Source of the DNA: a virus
Virus record (IMG/VR): IMGVR_UViG_3300032157_000030
Location: 1-39,772 of that record
DNA length: 39,772 nt
Reading direction: 5' to 3' (one strand)
Below, piece after piece: positions 7,483-16,097 of the stretch. The notes beneath the pieces are model-generated. The model was not told the origin of the DNA and did not search any database. It saw only the letters and a program-made list of their open reading frames with translations. The first letter of the stretch is position 1; each line of letters starts with the position of its first letter. A program made the position numbers and the translations under genes.

Positions 7483-7530
7483 TGTCCTCGCCCTCGCACG
7501 CTTTGAAAGCATCGTAGTTGAAACCCGCTC

Positions 7531-7623
7531 CTGACGATCCGGACTGTCGGAGACCTCACTGACGACCTTCGATTGACACCCGAGCCGCCGCTCTACTCCC
7601 GCCTCGCGCGGGCGTCCAGATAA
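7531..7623 (+). pseudogene. Duplicated 5' fragment of the connector gene
   Basis: The frame from 7531 reads LTIRTVGDLTDDLR and then 16 unrelated residues before TAA at 7621-7623. The gene starting at 7648 begins MTTRTVGDLTDDLR. About 40 bases are near-identical at a distance of 117 bases. There is no ATG/GTG/TTG, only CTG, and a stop (TGA) lies four codons upstream. It looks like a remnant of a tandem duplication. Confidence 0.65.
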
Positions 7624-7632
7624 TCCATTTGT
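7622..7632 (+). promoter_or_regulatory. AATCCA-type leader motif before the connector gene
   Basis: AATCCATTTGT begins 26 bases before ATG 7648 and overlaps the stop of the upstream remnant. No clear Shine-Dalgarno sequence lies between it and the start. Confidence 0.55.
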
Positions 7633-7647
7633 CGCGCCGCACGGGTC

Positions 7648-8352
7648 ATGACGACCCGGACTGTCGGCGACTTGACGGACGACTTGAGAAATCGAGCCGA
7701 CGTCCGCGGCATGCACATCCGGCACCCGGACGCGGATCTCCGGCGGCTGCTGACTCAATCGCTCCGGGGCGTCCGCAACATGCTGACGAGGAGCGGTGGG
7801 GACTTCTTTTTAGCCTCGACGACGCCCACGGCGCTCCCTACAGCTCCCCCCACCAACGAGACATTCCTAGAGGTGGCGTGGCCCTCGACGGCCATCGCTA
7901 TCCACGGGTTCGACGTCTTGAGTGGAACCAAGTGGTACCCGCTCGACCCGATCCACAAGGGCGCGCTCCGGGACTATCAAAACTGCACCGGCATCCCGCG
8001 CGCGTTCCACGTGAACACGCTGCCTAAAGAGACACCGGCCACGACCCTCACGGCGGGCGTGATTCAAGTCGTCCCGCTCAACACTCAAGGGCTGACCTAT
8101 CGGATCTGGTACCTCCCCGAGTTGCCGGAGCTGGAGGACCCGACGCACGTCGTCCAGGGTTGGGATGGAGACTGGCTCGAGTGGGCCCTCTGGGACGCCA
8201 CCATCAAGCTGTGTGCAGAGGACGATGACTGCCAGAACGTAGACCAAATCGCCGTCCGTGAACGCGGCATCGTCCAAGAGCGCATCACGCAAAACCTCCA
8301 GCGGGTTCAGCACGTCGCTCCGATCCAGCCGAGGCGCGCGCGGGGGTACTGA
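7648..8352 (+). CDS. Putative head-tail connector protein
   Basis: The 234-residue protein starts with a helical region of the kind seen in podoviral tail-tube/adaptor proteins (MTTRTVGDLTDDLRNRADV, then DADLRRLLTQSLRGVRNML). A beta-rich part (about 60-150) and a C-terminal helical part with WDGDWLEWALWDATIKLCAEDDD follow. That order (helix, beta domain, long helix ending near GY) fits adaptors such as P22 gp4 or T7 gp11-like proteins. It stands first in the tail operon and is followed by the fibre gene with adjacent stop and start. Confidence 0.6.
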   Translation: MTTRTVGDLTDDLRNRADVRGMHIRHPDADLRRLLTQSLRGVRNMLTRSGGDFFLASTTPTALPTAPPTNETFLEVAWPSTAIAIHGFDVLSGTKWYPLDPIHKGALRDYQNCTGIPRAFHVNTLPKETPATTLTAGVIQVVPLNTQGLTYRIWYLPELPELEDPTHVVQGWDGDWLEWALWDATIKLCAEDDDCQNVDQIAVRERGIVQERITQNLQRVQHVAPIQPRRARGY

Positions 8353-10041
8353 GTGCCACCGCTGCCATGTGATCACCCACGAGCGTCGCTCGTTCTGCCC
8401 CCGACGAGGCCGGGACGGCCCGGGTGGCAACCCCCGAGCGTCATCCCGGGGCTCCCTCCCGAGGCCCAGCGCGTTCTCCGTGAAGCGCTCCAGGGGATCT
8501 ACGACGAGTTTGCTCGCACTCAGGCCACGCCCAACGTCGTCCCCCTCCTGGAGGACGTCGTCTACGCCCAGCCCGGGCAGACGATCACGGGGGTTGGCGA
8601 CGGGCAAACCATCGTCCTCCCGCCTGCCGTCGACGGGCAGACGGTCAGCGTCGTCCTCGACGCCATCAAGAACCCGGTCACCATCGTGGGCCCGGACGGC
8701 ACGACTCAAGTCGTCAGCGTCCCGGGCGTCGTCAACTGGGTAGCGAGCGGGAGCGGCTACGAGACGGACCCCGCCACGACGATAGCGAGCGGCGTCCCCA
8801 CGGACCGTCTACTCGGCAGAGACACCGCCGGGACCGGGGCCATCGAGTTCATCTCCACCACCGGGGGCCTGGAGTTCAGCGGCTCTCAGTCGATCCGCAT
8901 CGCCAACGATGGAGTCACCAACGCGCTCCTCGCCAACATGGCGACCCCTCGGCTCAAGGGGCGCACCACCGCGAGCACGGGGGATCCCGAGGACCTCACC
9001 CTCGTCAACTCCACCAGCATCACGTGGAACACGAGCACTGGAGGATCGGTCTCTTTAGAGCGTGCGGCTCTCACCGGAGACGTGACCGCTCCTGCAAACA
9101 GCAATGCGACCACGATCGCCAATAGCGCGGTCACCAACGCCAAGCTCGCCAACATCAGCCCCGGCCGTGTGAAGGGCTTGCAAATCGATGCAGCGGGCGC
9201 CGCTGCTCCCGTCGATCTCACCGGGGCAGAGGTGGGGGAACTCCTCCGGCTCGCGTTCCTCGACGATGCCGCGGGCTCTGTCGGAACCATCGACGATTTC
9301 CCTCTCGATGCCCGCACCAACGTCGTCCGCATCAATCCAGGAGTCCTCGGTGGCAACGTTGCAATCACCGGCTTTTCTCTCAACGGCGGTGGCTCGAGCA
9401 ACAACGCCGGTGGGTTCTTCGTGTTGGTCAAGCAGGGCTCGACCAACACGATCACGCTCCGACATGCGACCGGGAGCACCGGGAACAACCAGCTGATACT
9501 CCCCAACGCGCGCGACTACGTCATGCGCACCGAGAATGAGTGCCTCGTCCTGCACTATTGGGGCGGGCGCTGGCAACTCCTAGGGCCCACCCGGCCTCTG
9601 ATCGGATCGACGCTCGGGGAGGTGCTACAGCACGACGGCACCGAGTGGCAGGCGACGACGACGCCCACGTTCACGGGTCGAGTCACGTTTGGCGCGCAGC
9701 TCAACTTTACGGGCACGATCAGCCCGACGCAGCTCACGGCCAGCGTCAACAACTACAACCCCACGGGTTGGAGCACGGCCAACGTCGTCCGCCTCACGAA
9801 TGACGGCGGCCTCTATACGATCACGGGTGCAGCCGCCGGCACGGCGGGTGAACTCAAGTGGCTGGTCAACGTCAGCTCTCAAACGATCGTCATCTCCCAC
9901 GAGGACGGTGCGTCGACCGCTGCAAATCGGTTCTCTTGCGCCCAGCTCTCCTCGTTCGGGCTGCTCCAGCTCGGTGTAATCGGCATCCTGTACGACGGCA
10001 CGTCGTCTCGCTGGCGCCCCATCAAGTACAGCAACGCATGA
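8353..10041 (+). CDS. Putative tail fibre or appendage protein
   Basis: A 562-residue structural protein with start GTG 8353 directly after the upstream stop. The first 45 residues are proline-rich, followed by a helix (AQRVLREALQGIYDEF). Beta-strand repeats rich in Asn, Thr and Ser follow, with two TNALLANM/TNAKLANI units near residues 195 and 260, a signature of phage fibre shafts. The C-terminal half ends in a beta domain with TGTISPTQLTAS. It probably attaches through its N-terminus to the neck or tail and binds a host surface. The next gene overlaps it by 4 bases. Confidence 0.75.
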   Translation: MPPLPCDHPRASLVLPPTRPGRPGWQPPSVIPGLPPEAQRVLREALQGIYDEFARTQATPNVVPLLEDVVYAQPGQTITGVGDGQTIVLPPAVDGQTVSVVLDAIKNPVTIVGPDGTTQVVSVPGVVNWVASGSGYETDPATTIASGVPTDRLLGRDTAGTGAIEFISTTGGLEFSGSQSIRIANDGVTNALLANMATPRLKGRTTASTGDPEDLTLVNSTSITWNTSTGGSVSLERAALTGDVTAPANSNATTIANSAVTNAKLANISPGRVKGLQIDAAGAAAPVDLTGAEVGELLRLAFLDDAAGSVGTIDDFPLDARTNVVRINPGVLGGNVAITGFSLNGGGSSNNAGGFFVLVKQGSTNTITLRHATGSTGNNQLILPNARDYVMRTENECLVLHYWGGRWQLLGPTRPLIGSTLGEVLQHDGTEWQATTTPTFTGRVTFGAQLNFTGTISPTQLTASVNNYNPTGWSTANVVRLTNDGGLYTITGAAAGTAGELKWLVNVSSQTIVISHEDGASTAANRFSCAQLSSFGLLQLGVIGILYDGTSSRWRPIKYSNA

Positions 10042-10679
10042 GGGCGGTCATCACGATCCCCGTCCGGGACCAAGTCAACGGCGCGCTTCGATCGGCTCTC
10101 GAGGGTGCTGGACTCCCGTGGCTCCCGGTCTATGGAATGAGCGACTTGCCGCGCGCCCGTTCGGTGCTGCTCACGCTGGCCCTGAGAGACAGCAACGCGG
10201 ACCGGATCCTGTGCATCGATGCCGATATCGTCCCGACGGTCGAGCAGATCCATCGGCTGGCGCAGCATCCCCGCGTGGACGAGCAAGGGGCGGTCACGGG
10301 TCTCTACTCGCTCAGGAGCGGCAAGGGCTGGGCTTGCTACGCTCCTGAGGAAATCCCCAACGATGCCGGCATTGTCAACGAGCGTTTACCATGGGACGGC
10401 TGTCGGCGGGCTGAGGGTGCCGGGCTCGGCTTTGCCTGCATTTCTCGAGCGAGCCTGCTCCGGGTGCGGGACATGCTGCCCCGTCTCGTGGACCCTGAGC
10501 TTACTTGGTGGCCGTTCTGCGTTCCGTTCATCGAGCAGAGCAACGGCACTCCCGAATACCGCGCTGACGACTGGTCCCTTTGGCGCCGGCTCGCCACGAG
10601 CGGGACTCAACTCTGGGCAGACCCCGCGCTCGTCGTCGGGCATCAGGCCTTGGTCACGCTGATGCAACCCACGGTGTAG
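10038..10679 (+). CDS. GT-A-type glycosyltransferase-like protein
   Basis: This 213-residue protein resembles phage and bacterial family-2-like glycosyltransferases. It begins with RAVITIPVRDQV and carries a DxD-type motif (ILCIDADIVP, Asp61-Ala-Asp63) that would bind metal and nucleotide sugar. It also has GAGLGFACISRASLL, and a late RADDWSLWRRLATSGTQLWADPALVVGH block like the acceptor-side end of this group. Start ATG 10038 overlaps the fibre gene stop. Its place in the tail operon suggests modification of a virion protein or of host surface sugars; the substrate is unknown. Confidence 0.75.
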   Translation: MRAVITIPVRDQVNGALRSALEGAGLPWLPVYGMSDLPRARSVLLTLALRDSNADRILCIDADIVPTVEQIHRLAQHPRVDEQGAVTGLYSLRSGKGWACYAPEEIPNDAGIVNERLPWDGCRRAEGAGLGFACISRASLLRVRDMLPRLVDPELTWWPFCVPFIEQSNGTPEYRADDWSLWRRLATSGTQLWADPALVVGHQALVTLMQPTV

Positions 10680-10687
10680 AGCCGGGG

Positions 10688-10897
10688 ATGAGAACCATTC
10701 GCGCAATTCAGATCCAAGCCGTCGGCAACCTACCGATCACCGTTGCCCCCATCGTCGACTTGTCAGGCGAGCCAGAGGCCTTGCACCTCTATCGTAGAGA
10801 CATGGACCCTCGGTTCCACGTCGATCAGCTGTTCAATCTCGAGGAGGCGCGCCAGCTCCACGCGGCCCTGAGCGAATTGCTCAAGTCATCGAGCTGA
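10688..10897 (+). CDS. Small hypothetical protein in the tail operon
   Basis: A 69-residue protein starting at ATG 10688, with GGGG just before the ATG. It has a beta-rich first half (MRTIRAIQIQAVGNLPITVAPIV) and an amphipathic C-terminal helix (NLEEARQLHAALSELLKSS). I do not recognise it. It sits between the glycosyltransferase and the long tail protein. Confidence 0.6.
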   Translation: MRTIRAIQIQAVGNLPITVAPIVDLSGEPEALHLYRRDMDPRFHVDQLFNLEEARQLHAALSELLKSSS

Positions 10898-10899
10898 CG

Positions 10900-10910
10900 A
10901 ATCCATCGAT
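10900..10910 (+). promoter_or_regulatory. AATCCA-type leader motif before the tail hub gene
   Basis: AATCCATCGAT begins 26 bases before ATG 10926, two bases after the previous stop codon. Confidence 0.55.
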
Positions 10911-10925
10911 GGCCCGGCTCTGCCG

Positions 10926-13904
10926 ATGGCCAGCGCGACTGAACTCATCACCATCCCGCTCAATGCGGGCCAGCGGGAGGACATCAACCCCAAGGTCCTC
11001 CCGCAAGGGCTGCTCAGGAGCGCGGTCAACGTGCGGCTCCGCAAGGGCGGAGAGATCGGTGTCCGGCATGGCTTCACGAGCCTGAGCATGGCGACGACCG
11101 ACGGCGGGACGCTTACCGCCTTTGATGTCGTCAGCCACAACGACACCCTCCTAGCCTTTGGCACGACGCGGGGAGCGAGCGGCCCGGACAAGGTATTCAC
11201 GTGGAACGAGGGCGCCGGCAAGTGGCGCGGGGAAACCCACGGCTCCCGCCCTCGCTCGTTCTCTGCCATCAGCAGGGTCCGGCAAGCGTACCGCCCTCCC
11301 TATACGCTCACCGACGAGGATCAAAAGTACGACCTTGCTTACGCGGGCGGCTACCTCTGCCTCGTCTACGAGGACGCCTCGGACGCCAACGTCTACGTCC
11401 ACGTATTCGAGCCCAGCACCGGCGCCGTCCTCTACGAGACCGTAGCCGCTGCCCGTTCCACGCCCCGAGTCGTGGGCGTTGGCTCCCTATTCGTCATTGC
11501 TTGGCAGGACACGAGCGACGACGTCCGGTGCCTCACGTTCACGCCCAGCACGCTGACCCTCTCGAGTGAGACCGTGGTCCACAACACGGGCACGGTCGGA
11601 ACGGGGATCGACCTGTGTGCAGTCGAGGGCGCGTCCGAGGCCATGCTCCTCGTCATCCGGAGCGACAACAACACGGGCACCGTCTATCGGCTCAACACGA
11701 GCCTCACGACTCTCGACTCTGTTGCGCTGAACCGAACCGACGTCGTCCGGGGGAGTGTCGAGTCCAAGAGCGGGGGCACGACCAACGTGGCTTACGTCCG
11801 CACGGGCGGAGCCTACGAGCTGGAGTCTTTCGACACCGCGACTCTCACTCACCAGACGGGACCGACGGCGCTCTTTGGCGGCTCGACGGGCACCCACCCG
11901 CCGACCCTCGTCCGGCGCGGAGCGTCCACTCTGGTCATCGCGGCGGCCATCGCGGACACGATGGAGCTGCAGACCAAGACCGACGTCCGGAGCGATGCGA
12001 CGCACACGCTCTCCACGAGCTACACGGCGCGGGAGGTCGGCATCAGCTCCAAGCTGTTCCTCTCCCCGGACGACCTCTTTGCGGGTGCGCTCTCCGTGTA
12101 CGGGGAGGACACCCTCGTCAACTTCACGGGCATCTACGACGTCGAGGGCGGACGCGGCTACGAGACGAGCGTCCACCGAGGCTACAGCGTCCCCCCGCAT
12201 GCGGACTGGCTGGGCTCGGTCACGACGGACGGCACGAAGTATTGGGCCGTCTTTCAGATCACCGATCTCGCCTGTCATCACTCGGCCGTCGTCGTCGAGT
12301 TTAAGGCCAACGCTCCCGAGCGACGGCAGACGGCGAGTTTAGGAGGCATCCTCCATGTAGCCGGCGGCTTTCTAGGGGCGTGGGATGGCCAGCGTCTAGT
12401 AGAGACCGGCTACCTCGACGCTCCCATCATAGAGAGCGTCACGCCCTCCAACGGCGCCGGCACGCTGACGCCCAGCGCTACCTACTCCTGGGTTGCCGTC
12501 CGGGAGTGGTTCGATGCTCCAGGAAATCGGCATCTTTCCGCGCCGAGCGACCCGGTCACCGTCGTCATGGGCGCAAGCGATGACACGGCCACGGTCGTCG
12601 TCTCCAGCAGCCACAGCGTCCGCCGAATCCAGGGCAGCGACCAAGGCGGACAGACCGTTCTCTACAGAACGCTCGCCGCGCCGGACCGATTCTATCGACG
12701 GACGGTCTCTACTTCGGAGTCTAGTGCCTTCGCTCAGGCACTCTCTATAGTTGATCTCAACAGCGACACCGACATCCGCACTCAAGAGGTCGTCTACACT
12801 CAAGGGTCGCGCGGCTCGCTCTCCGGAACCCTACAGCACGACGGCGCCTACCCGTGCGAGTTCCTGACGGCCAAGCGCTCTCGGCTTCTCTTGGGAGGCC
12901 TCCCGGATCGGAGTCAATGGCAGCAGTCTAAAGAGGAGTTCCCGGGCGAACCGATCACGTTCAGCATCAGCCCGGGCCATTTCGGGGACGTAAAGGCGGG
13001 GATCACCGGAGTCGCGACGCAGGACGACCTCGACTACGTCTTTACTCGAGATCAGATCTTCATCCTGGGTGGCCAGGGTCCCGACGACGCGGGCGGCTCG
13101 AGCGAGTTCTCTAAACCAAGGGAGCTACCCGGGGACAAAGTAGGGTGCACCGAGCCGCGGAGCATCGTGGCCAGCTCCAAGGGCGTCTGGTTCCTCGCCA
13201 GCCCCGACCGCTTGATGCTCATCCCCCGCGGCGGTGGTGAAGCCGCACAATGGGAGGGACAGCCGGTGCGAGATACGCTCGCCGCGTTCCCGGTCGTCAC
13301 GAGCGCCACCGTGGTGAGCCAAGACAACACCATCGTCTGGGCCGTCGAGAACGAGGAGGGCGACGAGGGACGGCTCATTGTCTACGATACCCGCTCCGGG
13401 GACTGGTACGTCGACAACCTCGTCGAGTACGACTCCGTTCCCGTACAGGCAGCGTGCGAGCACATGGGGCGGCTCGTCCTCGTCATCGACGGCGAAATCC
13501 ACTACCAGAACACGGGCTTTGTCGCCGATGTGTTCATCCCCTACGAGTTCCAAACGGCGGCCATTGCCATTGGTCAGGGCACGGAGGGCTGGGGCAAGCT
13601 GGTCAGCTTCACCGCCACGAATAGCGGCTACGGTGACTGCACCGTCGACGGGCTCATCAGCTACGAGGACGGCGGAGACGAGACGAGCACGCTCGAGGAG
13701 CCCTACGTCGTCGAGGGTCTCACCGATGGCGAGAACGTGGGCGGGCTCCAATTCTGGCCGTGGCGACGCAAGGGAGAGCGCGTCTCTCTGAAATTCCGAG
13801 TCGACGGTGATGAGCCCAGCGCCGGGGTCACGTTCTCCGCGCTGACGCTCGAGGTGCAACGGCAACGCAAGACGGGCCGCAAGCGGAACGCTCTCCGCAA
13901 GTAA
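10926..13904 (+). CDS. Putative tail hub / DNA-stabilisation protein
   Basis: A 992-residue, almost wholly beta-rich protein. The start (LNAGQREDINPKVLPQGLLRSAVNVRLRKGGEIGVRHGF) matches the opening of podoviral tail hub proteins such as P22 gp10 and T7 gp12-like proteins: a list of values with 'NV...KGGE...R.GF'. Many short strands with regular spacing suggest a beta-propeller. The C-terminus is basic (KTGRKRNALRK). In such phages the protein plugs the portal channel and closes the tail after DNA packaging. The assignment rests on pattern, size and position. Confidence 0.65.
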   Translation: MASATELITIPLNAGQREDINPKVLPQGLLRSAVNVRLRKGGEIGVRHGFTSLSMATTDGGTLTAFDVVSHNDTLLAFGTTRGASGPDKVFTWNEGAGKWRGETHGSRPRSFSAISRVRQAYRPPYTLTDEDQKYDLAYAGGYLCLVYEDASDANVYVHVFEPSTGAVLYETVAAARSTPRVVGVGSLFVIAWQDTSDDVRCLTFTPSTLTLSSETVVHNTGTVGTGIDLCAVEGASEAMLLVIRSDNNTGTVYRLNTSLTTLDSVALNRTDVVRGSVESKSGGTTNVAYVRTGGAYELESFDTATLTHQTGPTALFGGSTGTHPPTLVRRGASTLVIAAAIADTMELQTKTDVRSDATHTLSTSYTAREVGISSKLFLSPDDLFAGALSVYGEDTLVNFTGIYDVEGGRGYETSVHRGYSVPPHADWLGSVTTDGTKYWAVFQITDLACHHSAVVVEFKANAPERRQTASLGGILHVAGGFLGAWDGQRLVETGYLDAPIIESVTPSNGAGTLTPSATYSWVAVREWFDAPGNRHLSAPSDPVTVVMGASDDTATVVVSSSHSVRRIQGSDQGGQTVLYRTLAAPDRFYRRTVSTSESSAFAQALSIVDLNSDTDIRTQEVVYTQGSRGSLSGTLQHDGAYPCEFLTAKRSRLLLGGLPDRSQWQQSKEEFPGEPITFSISPGHFGDVKAGITGVATQDDLDYVFTRDQIFILGGQGPDDAGGSSEFSKPRELPGDKVGCTEPRSIVASSKGVWFLASPDRLMLIPRGGGEAAQWEGQPVRDTLAAFPVVTSATVVSQDNTIVWAVENEEGDEGRLIVYDTRSGDWYVDNLVEYDSVPVQAACEHMGRLVLVIDGEIHYQNTGFVADVFIPYEFQTAAIAIGQGTEGWGKLVSFTATNSGYGDCTVDGLISYEDGGDETSTLEEPYVVEGLTDGENVGGLQFWPWRRKGERVSLKFRVDGDEPSAGVTFSALTLEVQRQRKTGRKRNALRK

Positions 13905-13913
13905 TCCATCGAT
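13903..13913 (+). promoter_or_regulatory. AATCCA-type leader motif before the S74-domain gene
   Basis: AATCCATCGAT begins 26 bases before ATG 13929 and shares its first bases with the stop codon of the hub gene. Confidence 0.55.
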
Positions 13914-13928
13914 AGCCGCGCCACAGGC

Positions 13929-16097
13929 ATGGGCGGCTTTCTCAGCACTAATCCCTTTACCAAGCTTGGGGAGACCCTCAAGACCGCGCTGAACTCCGAC
14001 GAGTTCAAGCAGCAGAAACAGGCCTACGACGAGCAGCGTGCGGCGAGCATCGCCGACAACACGCCTCCCTCGATTGGCGCCACCCTCCGGGGCATCGAGG
14101 ACACGAGACAGGAAGTGCTCGGTGCCGGGCAAGGCGTCCGCAACACGACGGGGGCACAGGCCAACAACTTGATGAGTCAGGCTGGGCAGAGCATTTTCTC
14201 TGCTCCGAGCATCACCAAGGCTCCGGCGACAGGACTCTTGGCTGGCTTCAACCCGACGTTGCCAATCCGATCCGCGGGCGCAGCCCCCGCCCCTGCTGCC
14301 TCGGGAAACGGCCCTCACATCGTTCAGCCCACGACGAGCGTGGGGGGAACGATTCAAACGGTCCCAAACATCAACCAGCTGATAGCGAGCGGCGGCTACC
14401 AGTCGGGGGGAACCAGCAACGGCTACCAGCAACTCCCCGCGTCGCTTCTCAACAACCGCCCGAATCTCATGGCTCGACAAGAGCCGGCTCCGTTTCAGGT
14501 CGGGCAACAACTCGCTCGTCCCCAGCTCTCTGCTCCTCCCGCAACGATTGCCAATCGCCTGGGTGCGGCTCCCGCTCAGCAGACGGCCATGTCGATCGCC
14601 GAACGTCTCGGGGCGGCTCCGACGGTGGGGAGCGTCAACGACGTCCAGATGGGAGCCGCTCCCGGGGACGTAGCGGGACGGCTGGGCAACATGGGCCAGG
14701 CCAACGCTGGCCAACAGAATTTCCTCTCGAGGATCGAGGGATTCCTCGACGCGCCCGAGGGCCCCAGCGTGGCCGAGGCCCAGCTCCGCCAAGCCCAGGC
14801 CGACAATATGGGCAACCTGCTCGGTGCGGCTCGTTCCGGACGCGGTGGAGCGGGTGCACAAGCCCAAGCCCTCCGGGGGGCCATCAGTGAGGGCGCCGCT
14901 CTGTCGAGTGACACCGCCGGGCAGATGGCCACGCTCCGTGCCCAGGAGCAGGACATGCGTCAGGGGCGCAACCTCCAAGCCATGGGGCTCGGGAGCGACC
15001 TCTCGACGGCCCAGCGCGCCGGGGATCTCAGCTTCCGGGGTCAGGATCTCTCTGCACTCCAGGGGGACCAGTCGACGTCGCTCGGTGCTCGGGGCCAGGA
15101 CCTCTCTGCTGCTCAGGGCAATCAATCGACGCAGCTGGGGCTCCAGCAACTCTCCGCTCAGACGGCCCTGGGGGCCAGGGGACAGGACCTCTCTGCTCTC
15201 CAAGGAGATCAAGGCGCGTACACCCAAATGGCCGGCATCAACGCTCAGACGGCACTGGGCGCACGGGGACAGGACCTCGGTGCTCTCCAGTCCGATCAGT
15301 CGACGTCGCTGGGAGCACGGGGCCAGGACCTCGAGGGCAACATCGCCTATCGAGGCCAGGACGTTCAGACGCGGGATCAAGACAGGCAGGCGCTCACCGA
15401 CGACGCCAACCGTTCGGTCGCCACCAACGAGCTGAATCTACGTAGAGAGCTGGGCCTCACTGACTTGGGGCTACAGGCACAGGGCCAGGGCCTTGCTTAC
15501 GACCAAGCCATGCAGGGCTACGGGCTCGGTGCCTTGGGCATGGCCACCGACTACAACAACAACGAGCACAATCGCGCCGTCCAGCTGTCGCTGGGCAACC
15601 AAGCCATCGACTCTCAAATGCAGATGCAGCGGAACGAGATCAACTCTCGTCCCTCGTATTGGGAGCAACTCGGTCTATCGCTCGCCGGCAACGTCCCCCA
15701 GGGCGCGGGCATGGCGCTCGGTGGCTACCTGGGCAGCGACGAGCGAGCCAAGACGGACATCTCCCCGCTCGACAAGCTCGAGGCGTTTGCAGATTCGCCC
15801 GCCAACGAACTCGTCCGGAAGTCTCCGGGCTACAGCTACCGATACACGGACGGCGCCTCCCGCTCGCTCGGTGAGGACCCGAGCGTCGAGCACTGGGGCC
15901 CGATGGCTCAGGACCTCGAGAAGTCCAAGATCGGGCGCTCTCTCGTCCGCCAGGGAAAGGACGGCATCAAGCGCGTCGACGTGGGCCGCCTGGCTCTCAC
16001 CGACCACGCGGCGCTCCATACGATGCGGAGAGAGCTGGACACCGTCCGGGAGATCCTCGGGCCTCTCTCTAGGTTCCTCCAGGACGGCGCTGCCTGA
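13929..16097 (+). CDS. Virion protein with C-terminal S74 chaperone domain
   Basis: The 722-residue protein is Gly/Ala/Gln-rich. Its middle (about residues 370-480) carries six RGQDL/V units, mostly spaced 18-30 residues. The end is an intramolecular chaperone of the endosialidase/S74 type: Ser603 in GSDERAKTDISPLD, then YSYRYTDG, HWGPMAQDLE and a final helix (ALHTMRRELDTVREIL). S74 domains help trimeric fibres fold and usually cut themselves off before the Ser of the SDxRxK motif. The next gene overlaps at TGATG. It is either a second fibre or an internal protein; the neighbouring ejection-type genes favour the latter. Confidence 0.75.
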   Translation: MGGFLSTNPFTKLGETLKTALNSDEFKQQKQAYDEQRAASIADNTPPSIGATLRGIEDTRQEVLGAGQGVRNTTGAQANNLMSQAGQSIFSAPSITKAPATGLLAGFNPTLPIRSAGAAPAPAASGNGPHIVQPTTSVGGTIQTVPNINQLIASGGYQSGGTSNGYQQLPASLLNNRPNLMARQEPAPFQVGQQLARPQLSAPPATIANRLGAAPAQQTAMSIAERLGAAPTVGSVNDVQMGAAPGDVAGRLGNMGQANAGQQNFLSRIEGFLDAPEGPSVAEAQLRQAQADNMGNLLGAARSGRGGAGAQAQALRGAISEGAALSSDTAGQMATLRAQEQDMRQGRNLQAMGLGSDLSTAQRAGDLSFRGQDLSALQGDQSTSLGARGQDLSAAQGNQSTQLGLQQLSAQTALGARGQDLSALQGDQGAYTQMAGINAQTALGARGQDLGALQSDQSTSLGARGQDLEGNIAYRGQDVQTRDQDRQALTDDANRSVATNELNLRRELGLTDLGLQAQGQGLAYDQAMQGYGLGALGMATDYNNNEHNRAVQLSLGNQAIDSQMQMQRNEINSRPSYWEQLGLSLAGNVPQGAGMALGGYLGSDERAKTDISPLDKLEAFADSPANELVRKSPGYSYRYTDGASRSLGEDPSVEHWGPMAQDLEKSKIGRSLVRQGKDGIKRVDVGRLALTDHAALHTMRRELDTVREILGPLSRFLQDGAA
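15036..15370 (+). repeat. Imperfect repeats coding for RGQDL units
   Basis: Six related segments encode RGQDL(S/G)A.Q..QS or RGQDV, mostly 54-90 bases apart. They suggest a rod-like coiled or helical shaft and possible length variation by recombination. Confidence 0.6.

Noticed and set aside
15036-15370. Non-coding tandem repeat or CRISPR-like array
   Set aside because: The repeats are in frame within one gene and code for RGQDL units.
13125-15380. A 751-codon open frame on the minus strand
   Set aside because: It lies antisense to the hub and S74-domain genes. The Leu/Arg/Gly-rich translation looks like a shadow of high-GC coding sequence, and it has no recognisable domain.
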